Made by a program: the position numbers and the translations under genes
Notes under the pieces: generated by a model
The model's input: only the letters and a program-made list of their open reading frames with translations
Database searches by the model: none
Told to the model about the DNA's origin: nothing
Origin: Galdieria partita
Lineage: Eukaryota > Rhodophyta > Bangiophyceae > Galdieriales > Galdieriaceae
Assembly (NCBI GenBank): GCA_025991245.1
Contig: BQMJ01000021.1
Coordinates: 1 to 64,000, forward strand
Direction of reading: 5' to 3'
Length of the DNA stretch: 64,000 nt
Part shown: positions 34,964 to 45,273 of the stretch, piece after piece
How positions within the stretch are numbered: position 1 is the first letter of the stretch
How the letters are laid out: the number at the start of each line of letters is the position of its first letter

Positions 34964-37402
34964 CTATCTGTGACCAGTTGACTTTCCTTGGACAACTTCG
35001 CAACAACTGAGTTTCTGTCCGAGGTTGAGAAGTTGTAATGTATTTTGAATGTTTCTGGTGGTTTTTGGTACTTGAAGAATGCTGAGAAGTTTAGGATTAT
35101 CATTCAGGCACTCAAATTTTTTGTTAGTAAGAATACATGTCGATGAACGCGAAAAGACAGACTTTTCTCTATTCGCTAATTGAGTCAGGAGCTGTAAAAA
35201 GGAAAAAAAATTCTCATCCGTTTCATTTGTTTGCAAAGTTTCGCTGTTGTACATATCCGGCATTTGTAAATGAACGTAGGTTATACTGCTCTGCGTGTTG
35301 GAAGAATGCAAGGATTTGTCCTTGACGCGTATCCTGAAAACGTAATGACCTAATTGAGATTGCACTTTTTGAAAATCTAGGCGAGAGACTATCGAATCTT
35401 GAAGTTGCATCTCATTTGATATTTCTATTGCCGTCAAAGCGTTTTCTTTGTTTGTATCATCTTGTCTGTTTTCTGATTGCACTGTACCATTAGCATCCGT
35501 CGTAGATGAGCTGAACATATCTTCAAGTTCTTGCTTCCAAACTCGGAAGAATTCGACTACAAGAACAAGTCTGGAGCCAGAGTTTTCATTAATGCTTTCC
35601 AACAAATGCAAAAGAGTCAGAAATGATAATCCTGCGTTCATATCAAAGAACATTTTACGCTGATGAGTATGTGTTGAGTAGCCAAAGATACAAACATTTC
35701 TTTCTTTCCAAAGTTGATCAACGAAAGCAATGCAGTGTCGAAAGATCTGGCTGTTGGAAATGTTAGTATCGAAAACTTGGTCAAAAGGAAATATGCAACT
35801 CGATAGTTCCTCCGAATCTCGAACTTTTCTTGCGAGGACTTCGGAGTTTTGACGCTCCAGTATCAGTTTTTGAAGCGAGTCAACTGTTGGCTCCTCAACT
35901 GACTCGCAGTCATCCAGTTTGCAGAAAACTTGCATATTGGGGCGCATTTCGTAAACTTTCCTTTGAAGGTCGTCATGAATTGTGCCGTTTTTAAGTCTTT
36001 GTTCTTTCATTTCGTCAATAATAGTTTGCTGTCTATGCGTTCTCTCCTGCAGTGTACATAATTTTTGCTGCTCGATCAGGTGGACATTTCGTTCTTCTTC
36101 TAGTCGGAGTTCTAGCGTAGACAATTTGTTCCGAAGGGACACCAATAAAGTATGTTGTTGTTCTACAGAAGAATCAAAATATTCAGCATCTCTATCTTTC
36201 TTTTTTATAGCTTGTTGCAGTTGTTCGTTCCTTTCTTTCGCCTCGTCCAATTGACTTTGAATGGAAGACAAATTTTTCTTTTCAGTAAACAAAGTTCTTT
36301 CAGAAGAATTTCGAAGTGTTTCTAAAGCATCTTCCTTTGTTTTATATTCATTCTCCTTTAAGGAAAGCTTGACTCTGCAATCATTTATGGTTTCTTCCAC
36401 AGCACTTATCTCCTTCCTTAACTGATCGACTTCCTTTTCCAAGTGCTGTTTTCGTTGTGGATAACTCTCTTCTTGAAATTGCAAGTCTGCAATTTCCTTC
36501 TCTATCGCACTTTTTCGGTCTTCCGTCTCATGAATTTCTTTTTGCTGTTTACGACAATCTGCTTCGAGTTTATCTAGTTCTTGAATTATTTTTTCTCTTT
36601 CGCATTCTTGTTCTGACAACAGCATCAAATATTCGTCTTTCTGTTTCTTCAGCTTTGCAATTTCCTTCTGCAAGTTTCCTTCCTTGGTGGTCAATTCTTC
36701 CACGTTATAGAGTTCATCTTGGGTTTCAGATTTTTTTAGTTGTATTTGTTTTTGTAATGAAAGCTGTTCTTCATAAATATTATTTAGAATAACTTTTTGT
36801 TCCTCGATACGACTGTGCACAGATTGAATCTTCGCCTCTTCCAGTTGAATTTGACCTTGAACAACTGACTTTTCCACTTTGAGCTCGTCTAACTGTCTTT
36901 CCTGTTCCTTTTTGTTTTGTTGGATAGTTTCAAGCTCGTTCGTTGCAAGGAACAATTCGTCCTCCAAGTTCTCAATTGTCCTTTCAGTTTCTGAAATCCG
37001 GTCTTTTATGTTTTTTATATTCTTCATCAAACTATCCATTTGTTGTTGATATTGGAGTTGTTGTTGTTCATAGGACTTGGTGGTTAGTTCAACTTGTTCA
37101 ATCTTCGATTCTTGTCGTTCCAATCTCTCTCGAACTTTTCTCAGTGGGTTATCCTTGTCCTGACTTGCTCTACAAGCTATATTTGGTTTCACTGTCTTCC
37201 ATGTAGGGACAGAAGAGTTTTTCGAGGTTGTTTCAAGGTTTGTTTCCTTGTTTTGTAATATTTCTTCATTAGATATCTCTTTTAGAGGTTTTTCTCTTTG
37301 TATATTATCATGTTCTCGAGATATTGCAGTACGGTTGCGTGTAACCAAAGTCGGTTTAGGTATTTTCGACTTGGTCAGAGCGTTTACTCTTCTGTTTGCC
37401 AT
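34964..37402 (-). CDS. Kinesin-14-like protein with degenerate, non-catalytic motor
   Basis: Intronless, 812 residues. Residues about 75-480 form a long heptad-rich coiled coil. From about 485 the order of elements follows a C-terminal (kinesin-14) motor: PNMQVFCKL at the neck (family GNIRVFCRxRP), FPFDQVFDTNISNSQIF (FxFDxVF...Q), NVCIFGYS where catalytic kinesins have NVCIFAYGQTGSGKT, then VVEFFRVWKQELEDMF (xxExYNExxxDLL) and a C-terminal LLNLGQKLSCCEV (LxFAxxVxxxEx). The P-loop is replaced by GYSTHTHQRK. The SSRSH and DLAGSE switch motifs are also unrecognisable. This is the pattern of yeast Vik1/Cik1, non-ATPase partners of Kar3. Functional equivalence is inference. Confidence 0.75.
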   Translation of the reverse strand: MANRRVNALTKSKIPKPTLVTRNRTAISREHDNIQREKPLKEISNEEILQNKETNLETTSKNSSVPTWKTVKPNIACRASQDKDNPLRKVRERLERQESKIEQVELTTKSYEQQQLQYQQQMDSLMKNIKNIKDRISETERTIENLEDELFLATNELETIQQNKKEQERQLDELKVEKSVVQGQIQLEEAKIQSVHSRIEEQKVILNNIYEEQLSLQKQIQLKKSETQDELYNVEELTTKEGNLQKEIAKLKKQKDEYLMLLSEQECEREKIIQELDKLEADCRKQQKEIHETEDRKSAIEKEIADLQFQEESYPQRKQHLEKEVDQLRKEISAVEETINDCRVKLSLKENEYKTKEDALETLRNSSERTLFTEKKNLSSIQSQLDEAKERNEQLQQAIKKKDRDAEYFDSSVEQQHTLLVSLRNKLSTLELRLEEERNVHLIEQQKLCTLQERTHRQQTIIDEMKEQRLKNGTIHDDLQRKVYEMRPNMQVFCKLDDCESVEEPTVDSLQKLILERQNSEVLARKVRDSEELSSCIFPFDQVFDTNISNSQIFRHCIAFVDQLWKERNVCIFGYSTHTHQRKMFFDMNAGLSFLTLLHLLESINENSGSRLVLVVEFFRVWKQELEDMFSSSTTDANGTVQSENRQDDTNKENALTAIEISNEMQLQDSIVSRLDFQKVQSQLGHYVFRIRVKDKSLHSSNTQSSITYVHLQMPDMYNSETLQTNETDENFFSFLQLLTQLANREKSVFSRSSTCILTNKKFECLNDNPKLLSILQVPKTTRNIQNTLQLLNLGQKLSCCEVVQGKSTGHR

Positions 37403-37587
37403 GAATAGATATGGATCAAAGACAGAAGAATTCAAGGCGGGTACTTTTGAAATTTAAAAATAAAGCGCAATTCTTTCCTTGACTGAAGCAAAAAGGGGGC
37501 ATTAGAGTTTATCTTTAGAGGATACGATTTTATTACTGTCTGATAATGTTATCCTACTCGTTCTTGTATGTACAAGTTCGGTAAAAG

Positions 37588-38305
37588 TTAGCGCTTTTTC
37601 TGCTTTTCTAACAACTCCATACGTCTCTCCAATTCGGTTATTTTGGAATATATATCCAACTTCTCTTCTATTCTCTTTATCTTCTTTTCCAATTCTTCCA
37701 GTTTCGAGTTGTGTCGCTGCTTTTCTTCTAAACTCTCGTTGTGTGGAGACGAGTTGCTCTGTTGCGATAAAATTGCTGGACTTCCTAAAGGCTTCGACCC
37801 TAACGTATCGAAGTGTCCCCTATTCCCAAAGGACAACCGTCCTCCTGACCCATATTGTAGACCAATTCCAACACCATAACCCAAACCGAAACCACAACCA
37901 ATTCCTGTCGAACTTCCAGGAAATCTACGGGCTATATTCTGTAAAAAACCAGAAAGATAGTGACCAAAAGGTAAACCATATAAAAAGTGTGTGGGGATAC
38001 CCCCTGTGCTACCCACACCTTGACTAGACAAGTCCATTAAAGCAAACCCACGCCCAAAGCCTAGTCCACAACCGATTCCCAAGCCTATCCCATAGCCGCT
38101 TCTTAGACAAACAGGCCCTATACAAAAAAAAGTCTTTTGAAGTGAAGATAGATCAAAATGACTCGTTTGAAATTCCACTAAAGATTGCTTGCTACTCGCA
38201 AGTGCATAATATCCCATCACACGAATACTCACGAGTCAAGACCACTCCACCAATCCTGAAATTGTGTCGTAGTTTCTCAGCAAAGATCTCCACTGACCTC
38301 GACAT
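37588..38305 (-). CDS. Glycine-rich protein with C-terminal coiled coil
   Basis: Best model: two exons (38305-38233 and 38117-37588) with a 115-bp intron (GTGAGT...GTATAG), giving 200 residues. Two glycine-rich hydrophobic stretches (around GYGIGLGIGCGLGFGRGF and GIGCGFGLGYGVGIGL) have GxxxG spacing typical of membrane-packing or amyloid-like glycine zippers. They are separated by a short linker. The last 65 residues are highly charged and form a predicted coiled coil (KLEELEKKIKRIEEKL). No signal peptide is evident. Some plant chloroplast-envelope glycine-rich proteins look similar, but I do not recognise an ortholog. An unspliced alternative would start at an ATG near 38217 and lacks support. 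Its ATG is 11 bp from that of its divergent neighbour. Confidence 0.6.
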
Positions 38306-38316
38306 TTCTTATTGTC

Positions 38317-38922
38317 ATGTATTCAAGTACGTGTTTCTTGTCTATTTGTACGTTTACTGCACGGAGACAATTACTGAGCAATAGTTTTATTCATACAAGT
38401 CCACGTGTACTGTTTGGTTGTACGGTATATGATCTAAAGCTGAAACATCGTTGCGATACTGGTCGTTGGATTCGAGCCCAACAACAAACAGAAGACAAAA
38501 GAGACGAAGAAACCAAACAACTTAGCGATTATGAATTTGCAGAGCGTTGTGTAGATGGTGGTTGCCCTGTGGAAGACGTTCAAGAACTCCTAGTTCGTTT
38601 AGAGGTAGGCTGTACAAGGATTATTTTTTGGCAATTGTCCAGCTATGCCTCTGTGCAGCATACAGACAGTTGTTATAATAGAAAGAATAACACCCAATGT
38701 TTGTTTTAGGACCGAAGAAAACTTCTTCAGAAAGAAATAGAAAGAATATCTGATCTTATGGCGAAACTTGCAAAATACAATACTGCTGAAGATAGAGGTC
38801 TCTTAAGAGATGTTGTATTGGCAGCATTGAGTATTTTTTCCAGATCAGAAAGTAATTATCCAGAAGTCGGAGAGTCACCTTGGTCTATGGACCCTTACAG
38901 ACCCAAAAAATGGGAAGACTAG
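38317..38922 (+). CDS. Unknown protein, possibly organelle-targeted
   Basis: Two exons (38317-38604, 38710-38922) with a 105-bp intron give 166 residues. The first 45 residues are rich in Ser, Thr, Arg and hydrophobics with few acids, like a transit peptide. The remainder is helical and charged: an ELSDYEFAERC-like acidic start, CPVEDVQELLVRLE across the intron, then KLLQKEIERISDLMAKL and a Trp/Pro tail PWSMDPYRPKKWED. I do not recognise the family. Splicing is supported because both exons keep one frame and together form continuous amphipathic helices. The intron is about twice the local average. Confidence 0.6.
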
Positions 38923-39092
38923 TGCAATCTTCTTTATGTCTTTTGTGTACTTTGGGTATAAAACTCCTTTTGTGTTGTGGTCAGGAGTAGAAATCATCAA
39001 TTGGGGGGAATAAATGTTTTCATGCGTCAACTGACTGAAGAGCAATGCGTTGAGAATTTGTTGTGGTCCTTTTGTCAACTTTTGATGTAAAT

Positions 39093-42000
39093 ATGAACGA
39101 TAATAGTGACTCAGCGGTAACTTTACCTCCTGGGTTGGACAGTGGTGACCTCGTCCTTTTTAATCGTCGTTGTTTATCCATGTCTCCGTATGGTGCATTG
39201 ATCTGTGGCTTGTCAAAGTTGTTCAGTAAAAGTCGTTGGGACCACGTTGGTCTGATTGTTCGAAAAGAAAATGGTAACTTGTTCTTATTAGAAGCTAATT
39301 TGAGTGGTGTGAAACTACGGCCGTTGGAGGAACGTTTGAAGCGCAGTCATTCTCACGAAATTGCCATCAGACGACTATCCATCGTTCGTACGGAAGCGTT
39401 TCGTCAAAAATTACTAGATTTTGTCAATCATGTAAGTTTAACAGAAGAATCTACTATATTTTCTGAAAGAATATGCTGAAATAGACCATCAATCTGCCAT
39501 ATGAAACTAGCACTAGTAGCCTTTTGAGTACAATCATCGATCCCGTAGATAAACAAGAGCGAGAAAGGCTTCATGCATTACTTTTAGAAAAGAAAACACA
39601 GTTGAATGAGATTGACTTGGAACTCAAGGAAGGTTCTTTGACTGCGTTTCAAAGACGTTCCTTACAAGCTGAAAGAGCTAGAGTTACAGGAAACTTGGAA
39701 GCTTTAGAGGCGCGTCTAAATCAAATTATGAAAGACAAGTCTCCTTTTGAGGGAAAGGAAGATCTCAACCGCGTTTTTTGCTCTGAACTCGTCGCAGCAG
39801 CTTATCAACATTTGGGACTATTAGATAAATATCCTCCTGCAGGTGGCTATGCACCTAAAGACTTTTCTTCAGAACAGACCAATCCGGCTGCATTACTCCT
39901 TTTAAAAGGCGCTTATTTGTCTGATGAAATATTTGTTCGTGGAAATGAAGAAACAAATAAGAAACCTTATCCTGTTATGCAATCATATACGGACTTACCT
40001 CCTCCTCCAGACTCTAGACTGTTGATTAGAGACGTGTTGAAACGTAGTCCCATAGATTCGATGATAGTGGATGAATATCGTCGTTCTCATTTTATCTCGT
40101 CCTTTCGTTCAAAAGTTGTGGAAGCTGGTGAAGTTATTTTTCATCAAGGAGACTATGGAGATGCATTTTATATTGTAGAATCAGGTAGATTAGATAGGTT
40201 TGTATCAAAGGATGGTGGAGACTCTGTTTTGGTTTCAACCATTGGACCTGGTACCGCATTTGGTCTATATGGTCTTATGTACAATACAACTAGAGCAGCT
40301 ACTGTAAGTAACAATTTGCATTGTGATTTGACGCTTTATTTATTGTAGAGAATTTAGATTCGAGCAAAAGAACGATGTCTTTTGTGGAGAATGGACCGAC
40401 CAACGTATGAAAGGTTTGCAGTAGATTTTGCCAACTCTAAGACTTTAAAGACGTACATCGAAAGACGAAAGCTACAAAGATATGTGCGCCATCATTTTCT
40501 TTTTCGTCATTTGGATAGGGTCTCGTCTCAAGAACTGGCTTCCTTCTTTAATGTGAAATTTATGCCTGGAGAAGTGATATTTGAACAGGTTTGTCATTTT
40601 TAAAATTGTTATGAATGACTCGTTTGAAAAGGAAAAATAAGGGACAACCGGGTGATAATTTTTATATAATCAAAAGCGGTGAAGTGGAAAGGCTAATTAA
40701 ACATCCTGAGGATGAAAAGGAAAATGTCGTTGGTACTTTAAGACCTGGACAATCATTTGGAGAACTTTCGTTGATGTTTGACTCTCCTCGAGGATCTACT
40801 ACCAGAGCTAAAACGGAAGTGGAATGTTGGGCTATCAGTGCAGAAAATTTTCAAAGACTTCATTTGGGTAGTGGAGCGAACTATTTGCATCGTATCTTTG
40901 TTCAGTATGCAAGTGTCGAGTTAAACAAGACAAGGTATATGACAACGGATGATTTGATGCGATTTGCACAAGTGCATCGGCTGGATCCAAAGGTATTTGT
41001 TTTAACAAAAATTTTTTGTTTCTTAAGCTTTCATATGAAATATAGGAAAGAGATCGCCTTACATTTCTTTTGCTTGCGTTGGTTACGAACAATCGTAGAA
41101 GAGACTGGGACAAATCTTATAAATCCAGCCTTCGAAGAGCCAATTCTAGCATGACCAATGGGCCCAATAGTTACTCATATGAAGGAATGTCTCTTGTGGA
41201 GAATCGTAATATTTTGATAGACTTTTGGGAGTTTGTTCGATTTGACATTCTCATTAACCAACCAGACGTGGAATTGGAAGCTGCCTTTCGCTTAGTAGAT
41301 AGGAATAATAATGGTTCTATAGGTTTAGATGAATATCAAGATTTTATCAGCCGTTACAGTCAGTTCGATCCGGTAAGTTTATGTTAGTTTCTATATGATA
41401 GAATGGTAGTTATCTTCTGGTTTCCAAGGATGCTATGAAACTAGTAGAAGAAAAGCATGGAATTCTAAGAAAGTTGTTTGGAAGGAATGGAAATCATGTC
41501 GTTGGTTTTGAAGAATTTTCCAATGTTGCATATGAGATTCTTCCTCAAAGTTTGGTTGAAGATATTCGAAAGTTATCACAATACATACTACAGGAGTCAA
41601 CAACTACTTCGAAAGATACATGGGACGAGCAAAGTTCGGTAGAGTTTGTCAAAGAAAAATTCTTGAAACTTTCATCTCTTGGTTCATTCCCCCAATTCAG
41701 TTGGAAAGGTGCGTTTGATATTTCATATGTGAATATTGTTTTTGATGACTCTTTATAATACTTGTAGAAAGCATATTCATAGATCCTATACATTTCATAG
41801 CTGCAACGGTAGCCAGTGGACTCTCAAGAACGGTCGTTGCTCCATTGGAGCGTTTGAAGATTTTAATGCAGCTACAACGGGTGCCTAGTTATACCAACGA
41901 AGAATCTTTTATCCGAAGCTTTTCTAAGTGCTGTTCAAAGATGTTTGTAGAAGATGGCGTTCGTGGTATGTTTCGTGGAAATGGTGCTAATGTCGCAAGG

Positions 42001-42766
42001 GTGATTCCGGTTACTCTCATTCAGCTTTCGTCATTGACTGCATTAACCAAGTGGTATAATATGCTTAAAAAGAATAAGGAAGAAGAGCACGATACAGCGC
42101 CTTCACCTTGGGAGACGTTGTTACTGGCTGGAACAGCTGGTTCAATTGCAACGGTGGTGGTTTATCCACTGGACTTGATGCACACTTTGTTATCTATTCA
42201 AAACAGACGTTATCACCCTTATAACGGAATTTACAATGGTATTCATAAAATATACCATTCCCAAGGTAAAGTGATGCATGGTTATTGTACTGTCGACTGC
42301 TAAGTGGATTTGAGGAATTCGAGGTCTCTATCGTGGTCTTTGGCCTTCCATTTTCGGAGTATTCCCTTACGTAGGATTAAGTTTTGTAGTATATGAAACT
42401 TGTAGACCTTGGCTTCCATCTCAGAACGATGATTATGGTAGACCTTTGAAAAGTGCGACTATTGTAATGGGTGGAATTGCATCCTTTGCAGGTCAAGTAG
42501 TTTCTTATCCTATGGATACTTGTAGAAGATATATTCAAGTAGAATGTTCTTCACGTAGCTCCTACTCTGTTTGGAATGTTTTGCGCAGTCTTTATCAACA
42601 AGGCGGAATAAGAAGGTTCTATCGAGGTTTTCTACCCAACTCCTTGAAAATACTGCCTGGAGCCGCTGTCAGTTTCTTTGCATATGAATATTGTCGCAGT
42701 TTTGTTTCTGAGATATCCAAAATTCACAACATCGTTTCTCATTCAGGAAAAACAGGTGTAGGCTAG
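39093..42766 (+). CDS. Papain-like/cNMP-binding/EF-hand/mitochondrial carrier fusion
   Basis: Eight exons (39093-39431, 39485-40303, 40358-40588, 40642-40992, 41046-41372, 41429-41708, 41768-42265, 42315-42766; introns 49-59 bp) keep one frame for 1,098 residues. Domains in order: a permuted NlpC/P60-like (DUF830/YiiX type) peptidase fold, with GDLVLF, WDHVGL (His 51) and FCSELV (Cys 212) separated by a helical insert; two cyclic-nucleotide-binding domains (about 300-415 and 440-545); a canonical EF-hand (DRNNNGSIGLDE, about 666-677) and a degenerate second one near 706; and a complete three-repeat mitochondrial carrier (about 785-1090) with PLERLK, YPLDLM and YPMDTCRR. In the first cNMP domain the phosphate cassette is FGLYGLM...RAAT (Glu lost); the second keeps FGELSLM...PR. 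EF-hand carriers are known (SCaMC, aralar), but this chain is not one I know. Substrate unknown. Confidence 0.85.
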
Positions 42767-42915
42767 TCTGTAAAAGTTACAAAAGTACTCCATCAACAGG
42801 TAAACACGGCAACAGGCTCTTATAGAACAACACTATTTTCATTTTATACGGAATAAGAGGCAAGATAGTCGTGTTATTGTTTGTGAAAATTTACAATAAA
42901 TATTACTAGGAAACG

Positions 42916-43740
42916 CTACGAAGATATCTTAAAGGCGTCTAAAATAAGACCAGTCATGATACCTATTTTAAACGCGTTGAGAAATCGTAAACTGAACGAA
43001 GGAGAGTCTTCTTGATAGTAGTAACGGGTATATAATTCTGTACAGATAGCAAGAACTCCTATGAATAAAAGGAGAGTGAGACAAAAGGATGCATGAATAC
43101 AAAAACTTACCGGCAATCAAAGGGTCCAAGAAAGAGAGAGCCCCGAAAATTAGCGTAAGACTACTAGCACACGTAAAACCAAACAACATAGCCATGAGAC
43201 CATATAATAATTGTTTTTTTGGTGAGTTTCTAAAAAACAACTCAAGTGAGTTTGTTGTAAATATCAAACGTAAAACCCAACTACAAACCCTAACAAGTCC
43301 AGTTGATATCTAAGCCTCCACCAAACATAACGATTCAGAGAAAAGTCGGTATACTCCTTGAATTCTCGTTCAGAAGCGTCTTTCAGGTCTTGGTCTACTC
43401 GTGTACTGCTCGACAAAAGTCCAACTAGAAATCGAAGAAAAACAAGGCGAACATTAGATATGTCTGGTTCGTTTTCCGGATACGAGGAAGTTAATATTAT
43501 TGTACAAGGATAAATTTTTTTTGTGATATGCATTGTAGGTTTCTCCAAAATATTCCAGTGTCTACATTTCCTGTGTAAAGGAAACCGTGAGACAGCATCA
43601 TAGTAAGAGACTGCCACAAATCCTTGAAACATGAGCATTTTGGTCCCGAGGACAATTGACGCTGCCATTGACAAACGGAACCCTTGACGGATTTGCACCC
43701 TCATGTTGCCGCCGAAGTACAGTTTAGAAATTTCCATCAT
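42916..43740 (-). CDS. Ycf20-like (DUF565) protein, nuclear-encoded
   Basis: Three exons (43740-43289, 43229-43111, 43058-42916; introns 59 and 52 bp) give 237 residues. The C-terminal 100 residues match the plastid Ycf20/DUF565 family: WWRLRYQLDLLG, KKQLLYGLMAMLFGF, a hydrophobic segment, ICTELYTRYYY and FLNAFKIGIMTGLILDAFK, which corresponds to the conserved LNxxKIGxxYGLxxDAFKLG ending. The N-terminal 120 residues have no obvious counterpart and may include a plastid transit peptide. Arabidopsis has nuclear Ycf20-like proteins linked to photoprotection; a role here is inference. It is convergent with the carrier fusion and divergent (104 bp) from the RING gene. Confidence 0.8.
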
Positions 43741-43844
43741 TAACTAATTGAATACTTCAGATACTCGATTGGGGATTGTTAGCCGGTTTATGTCTCTAAA
43801 GCAGTTTCTGTTGCATTTGAAAGTTTTATCATAATTTCAAAGCT

Positions 43845-45002
43845 ATGAGTACTTGTATAAAACACAGTGTTTCTTCTCCTTTTATTTCGGAGAGTTGCGT
43901 GGTGTGTATGGACCTTGCTGCCGATGTAGAGCTTCGACCATGTACACACGCTGTGATTTGTAGAAAGTGCATATCTCTCCTGGATGATGAAAAGTGTCCT
44001 GTTTGTAGGAGCAAGGTGGATAAAATTCGTATCAGAGGTTTTAATGACGTGTACAGTTTGCACGGAGTGAGGTCTCAATCTATCCAGCAGGAAGAGACCG
44101 GAGAGAAACAATCTAACTTGTCTCAAGCTGCCCAAGAAGAGGAAAGTTGCCCTCCAGAATATAGCACAACTCGTGAAAGTAGTTGTTTGGAACGAAAGGA
44201 TTCAGGAGGAACCAACGAAAGCTATACATTTTCACTTGAAGCCGTTTTGGAGAGGAGGAGATTTCATGAGGAAGTCATCAGAAAGCATACTTATCAAGTA
44301 GCCATAACTGGTTCAAAAGATGTCAGTTTTCATTCTTTTGCTTCTAGTCTTCGAGAACTGTTTCCCATGAAACATGAACCCACCTTTCTATATGACAGCA
44401 TTCAGTGGATCCAGCAGTCGCTTAATTACTGTTTAGATGCTGGAATGAACAATGCTAAAGAAGAGTCAAATCTGAAAAACATGCTAACATTGGAAAAGTT
44501 CATAGATACGTATTCATCTGCTGAGTCATTCCTCCCAAATGTGGAAGTAGGAGGAGTTCCAGTTCATCTTGAAGATTTATCTATATGGGAATTGCTTTAT
44601 AACCTAAGGTGTCAAGCCAATAGTGAATTCGATGTGTTGGTGTTGTGTTGTGATGCACTGTCGAAGCGGTCGTTTGAAGAGCTTCTTTCTTTAGATGAGT
44701 TACTACGCAATCGATATGCTCAACATGCTACGAGGATATGGGCAGTACTGAACTTTGATGACGTTCAGATAGCACATTCATCAAATGGAGTACCGAGAGA
44801 AATCATAGAAAGTGAATTAGTGCGTATTCCTGCAAAGCAACGGCCGTCAGACTTGTTCTTTTTGAGAGAGAACTCTTTATTCAAGTTTTGGCATCGAGAG
44901 TTGATGTCACAAGTCATTCATCATGCACAGAAGCATCGTCAGCTTGTCATGGTTGATAATGCGAAAGACACAAAGAAACAAGGCTTTTGCTCCTGTATGT
45001 AG
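43845..45002 (+). CDS. RING finger plus degenerate Rho-like GTPase domain, CaaX tail
   Basis: Intronless, 385 residues. A C3HC4 RING occupies residues 18-54 (C18, C21, C33, H35, C39, C42, C51, C54), indicating ubiquitin ligase activity. From about 149 the sequence follows the order of a Rho/Ras fold: YQVAITGSKDVSFHSFASSL at the G1 position but without GK(S/T), EVGGVPVHLEDLSIW resembling the strand leading to G3, FDVLVLCCDALSKRSFEEL (compare DVxxLCFxxxSxxSFxxL of Rho proteins) and IWAVLNFDDV where N/TKxD would be. The chain ends KKQGFCSCM, a basic stretch plus a CaaX-type box (Cys 382), so prenylation and membrane anchoring are plausible. RING identity is firm; the pseudo-GTPase call is inference from strand order. 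Confidence 0.75.
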   Translation: MSTCIKHSVSSPFISESCVVCMDLAADVELRPCTHAVICRKCISLLDDEKCPVCRSKVDKIRIRGFNDVYSLHGVRSQSIQQEETGEKQSNLSQAAQEEESCPPEYSTTRESSCLERKDSGGTNESYTFSLEAVLERRRFHEEVIRKHTYQVAITGSKDVSFHSFASSLRELFPMKHEPTFLYDSIQWIQQSLNYCLDAGMNNAKEESNLKNMLTLEKFIDTYSSAESFLPNVEVGGVPVHLEDLSIWELLYNLRCQANSEFDVLVLCCDALSKRSFEELLSLDELLRNRYAQHATRIWAVLNFDDVQIAHSSNGVPREIIESELVRIPAKQRPSDLFFLRENSLFKFWHRELMSQVIHHAQKHRQLVMVDNAKDTKKQGFCSCM

Positions 45003-45273
45003 TGTTAGTGGTAGTCCTGAAATATTGTGCAGTTTTGTTTCAGCTGAAAGGCTCCGATTTCTTCTCAGAATAGACATGAGAAACATAGATGTTTTGTTTC
45101 CTGTTTCAGTTCAAAAACTTTGGAGACAAAGTCATGGTGTGTTCATGTCTATGAGAGGAAATTGTTCTTCCTTTTCTGCTTATAAAGTTGTTTTTACTGT
45201 GTGTCTGTTTGATATTTGTAATAGTTTCTTTATATTCCACAAATTGGAATCCAGTGGACTCGAAGAAGAGTGT

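Noticed and set aside
39093-42766. Separate genes for the peptidase-like, cNMP-binding, EF-hand and carrier parts
   Set aside because: All seven introns are 49-59 bp with good splice sites and exact frame continuity. No promoter-sized gap, start or stop separates the domains, so one fused gene is the simpler reading.
43788-44135. - strand open frames opposite the RING gene
   Set aside because: They are antisense to a fully conserved RING domain and show no family resemblance.
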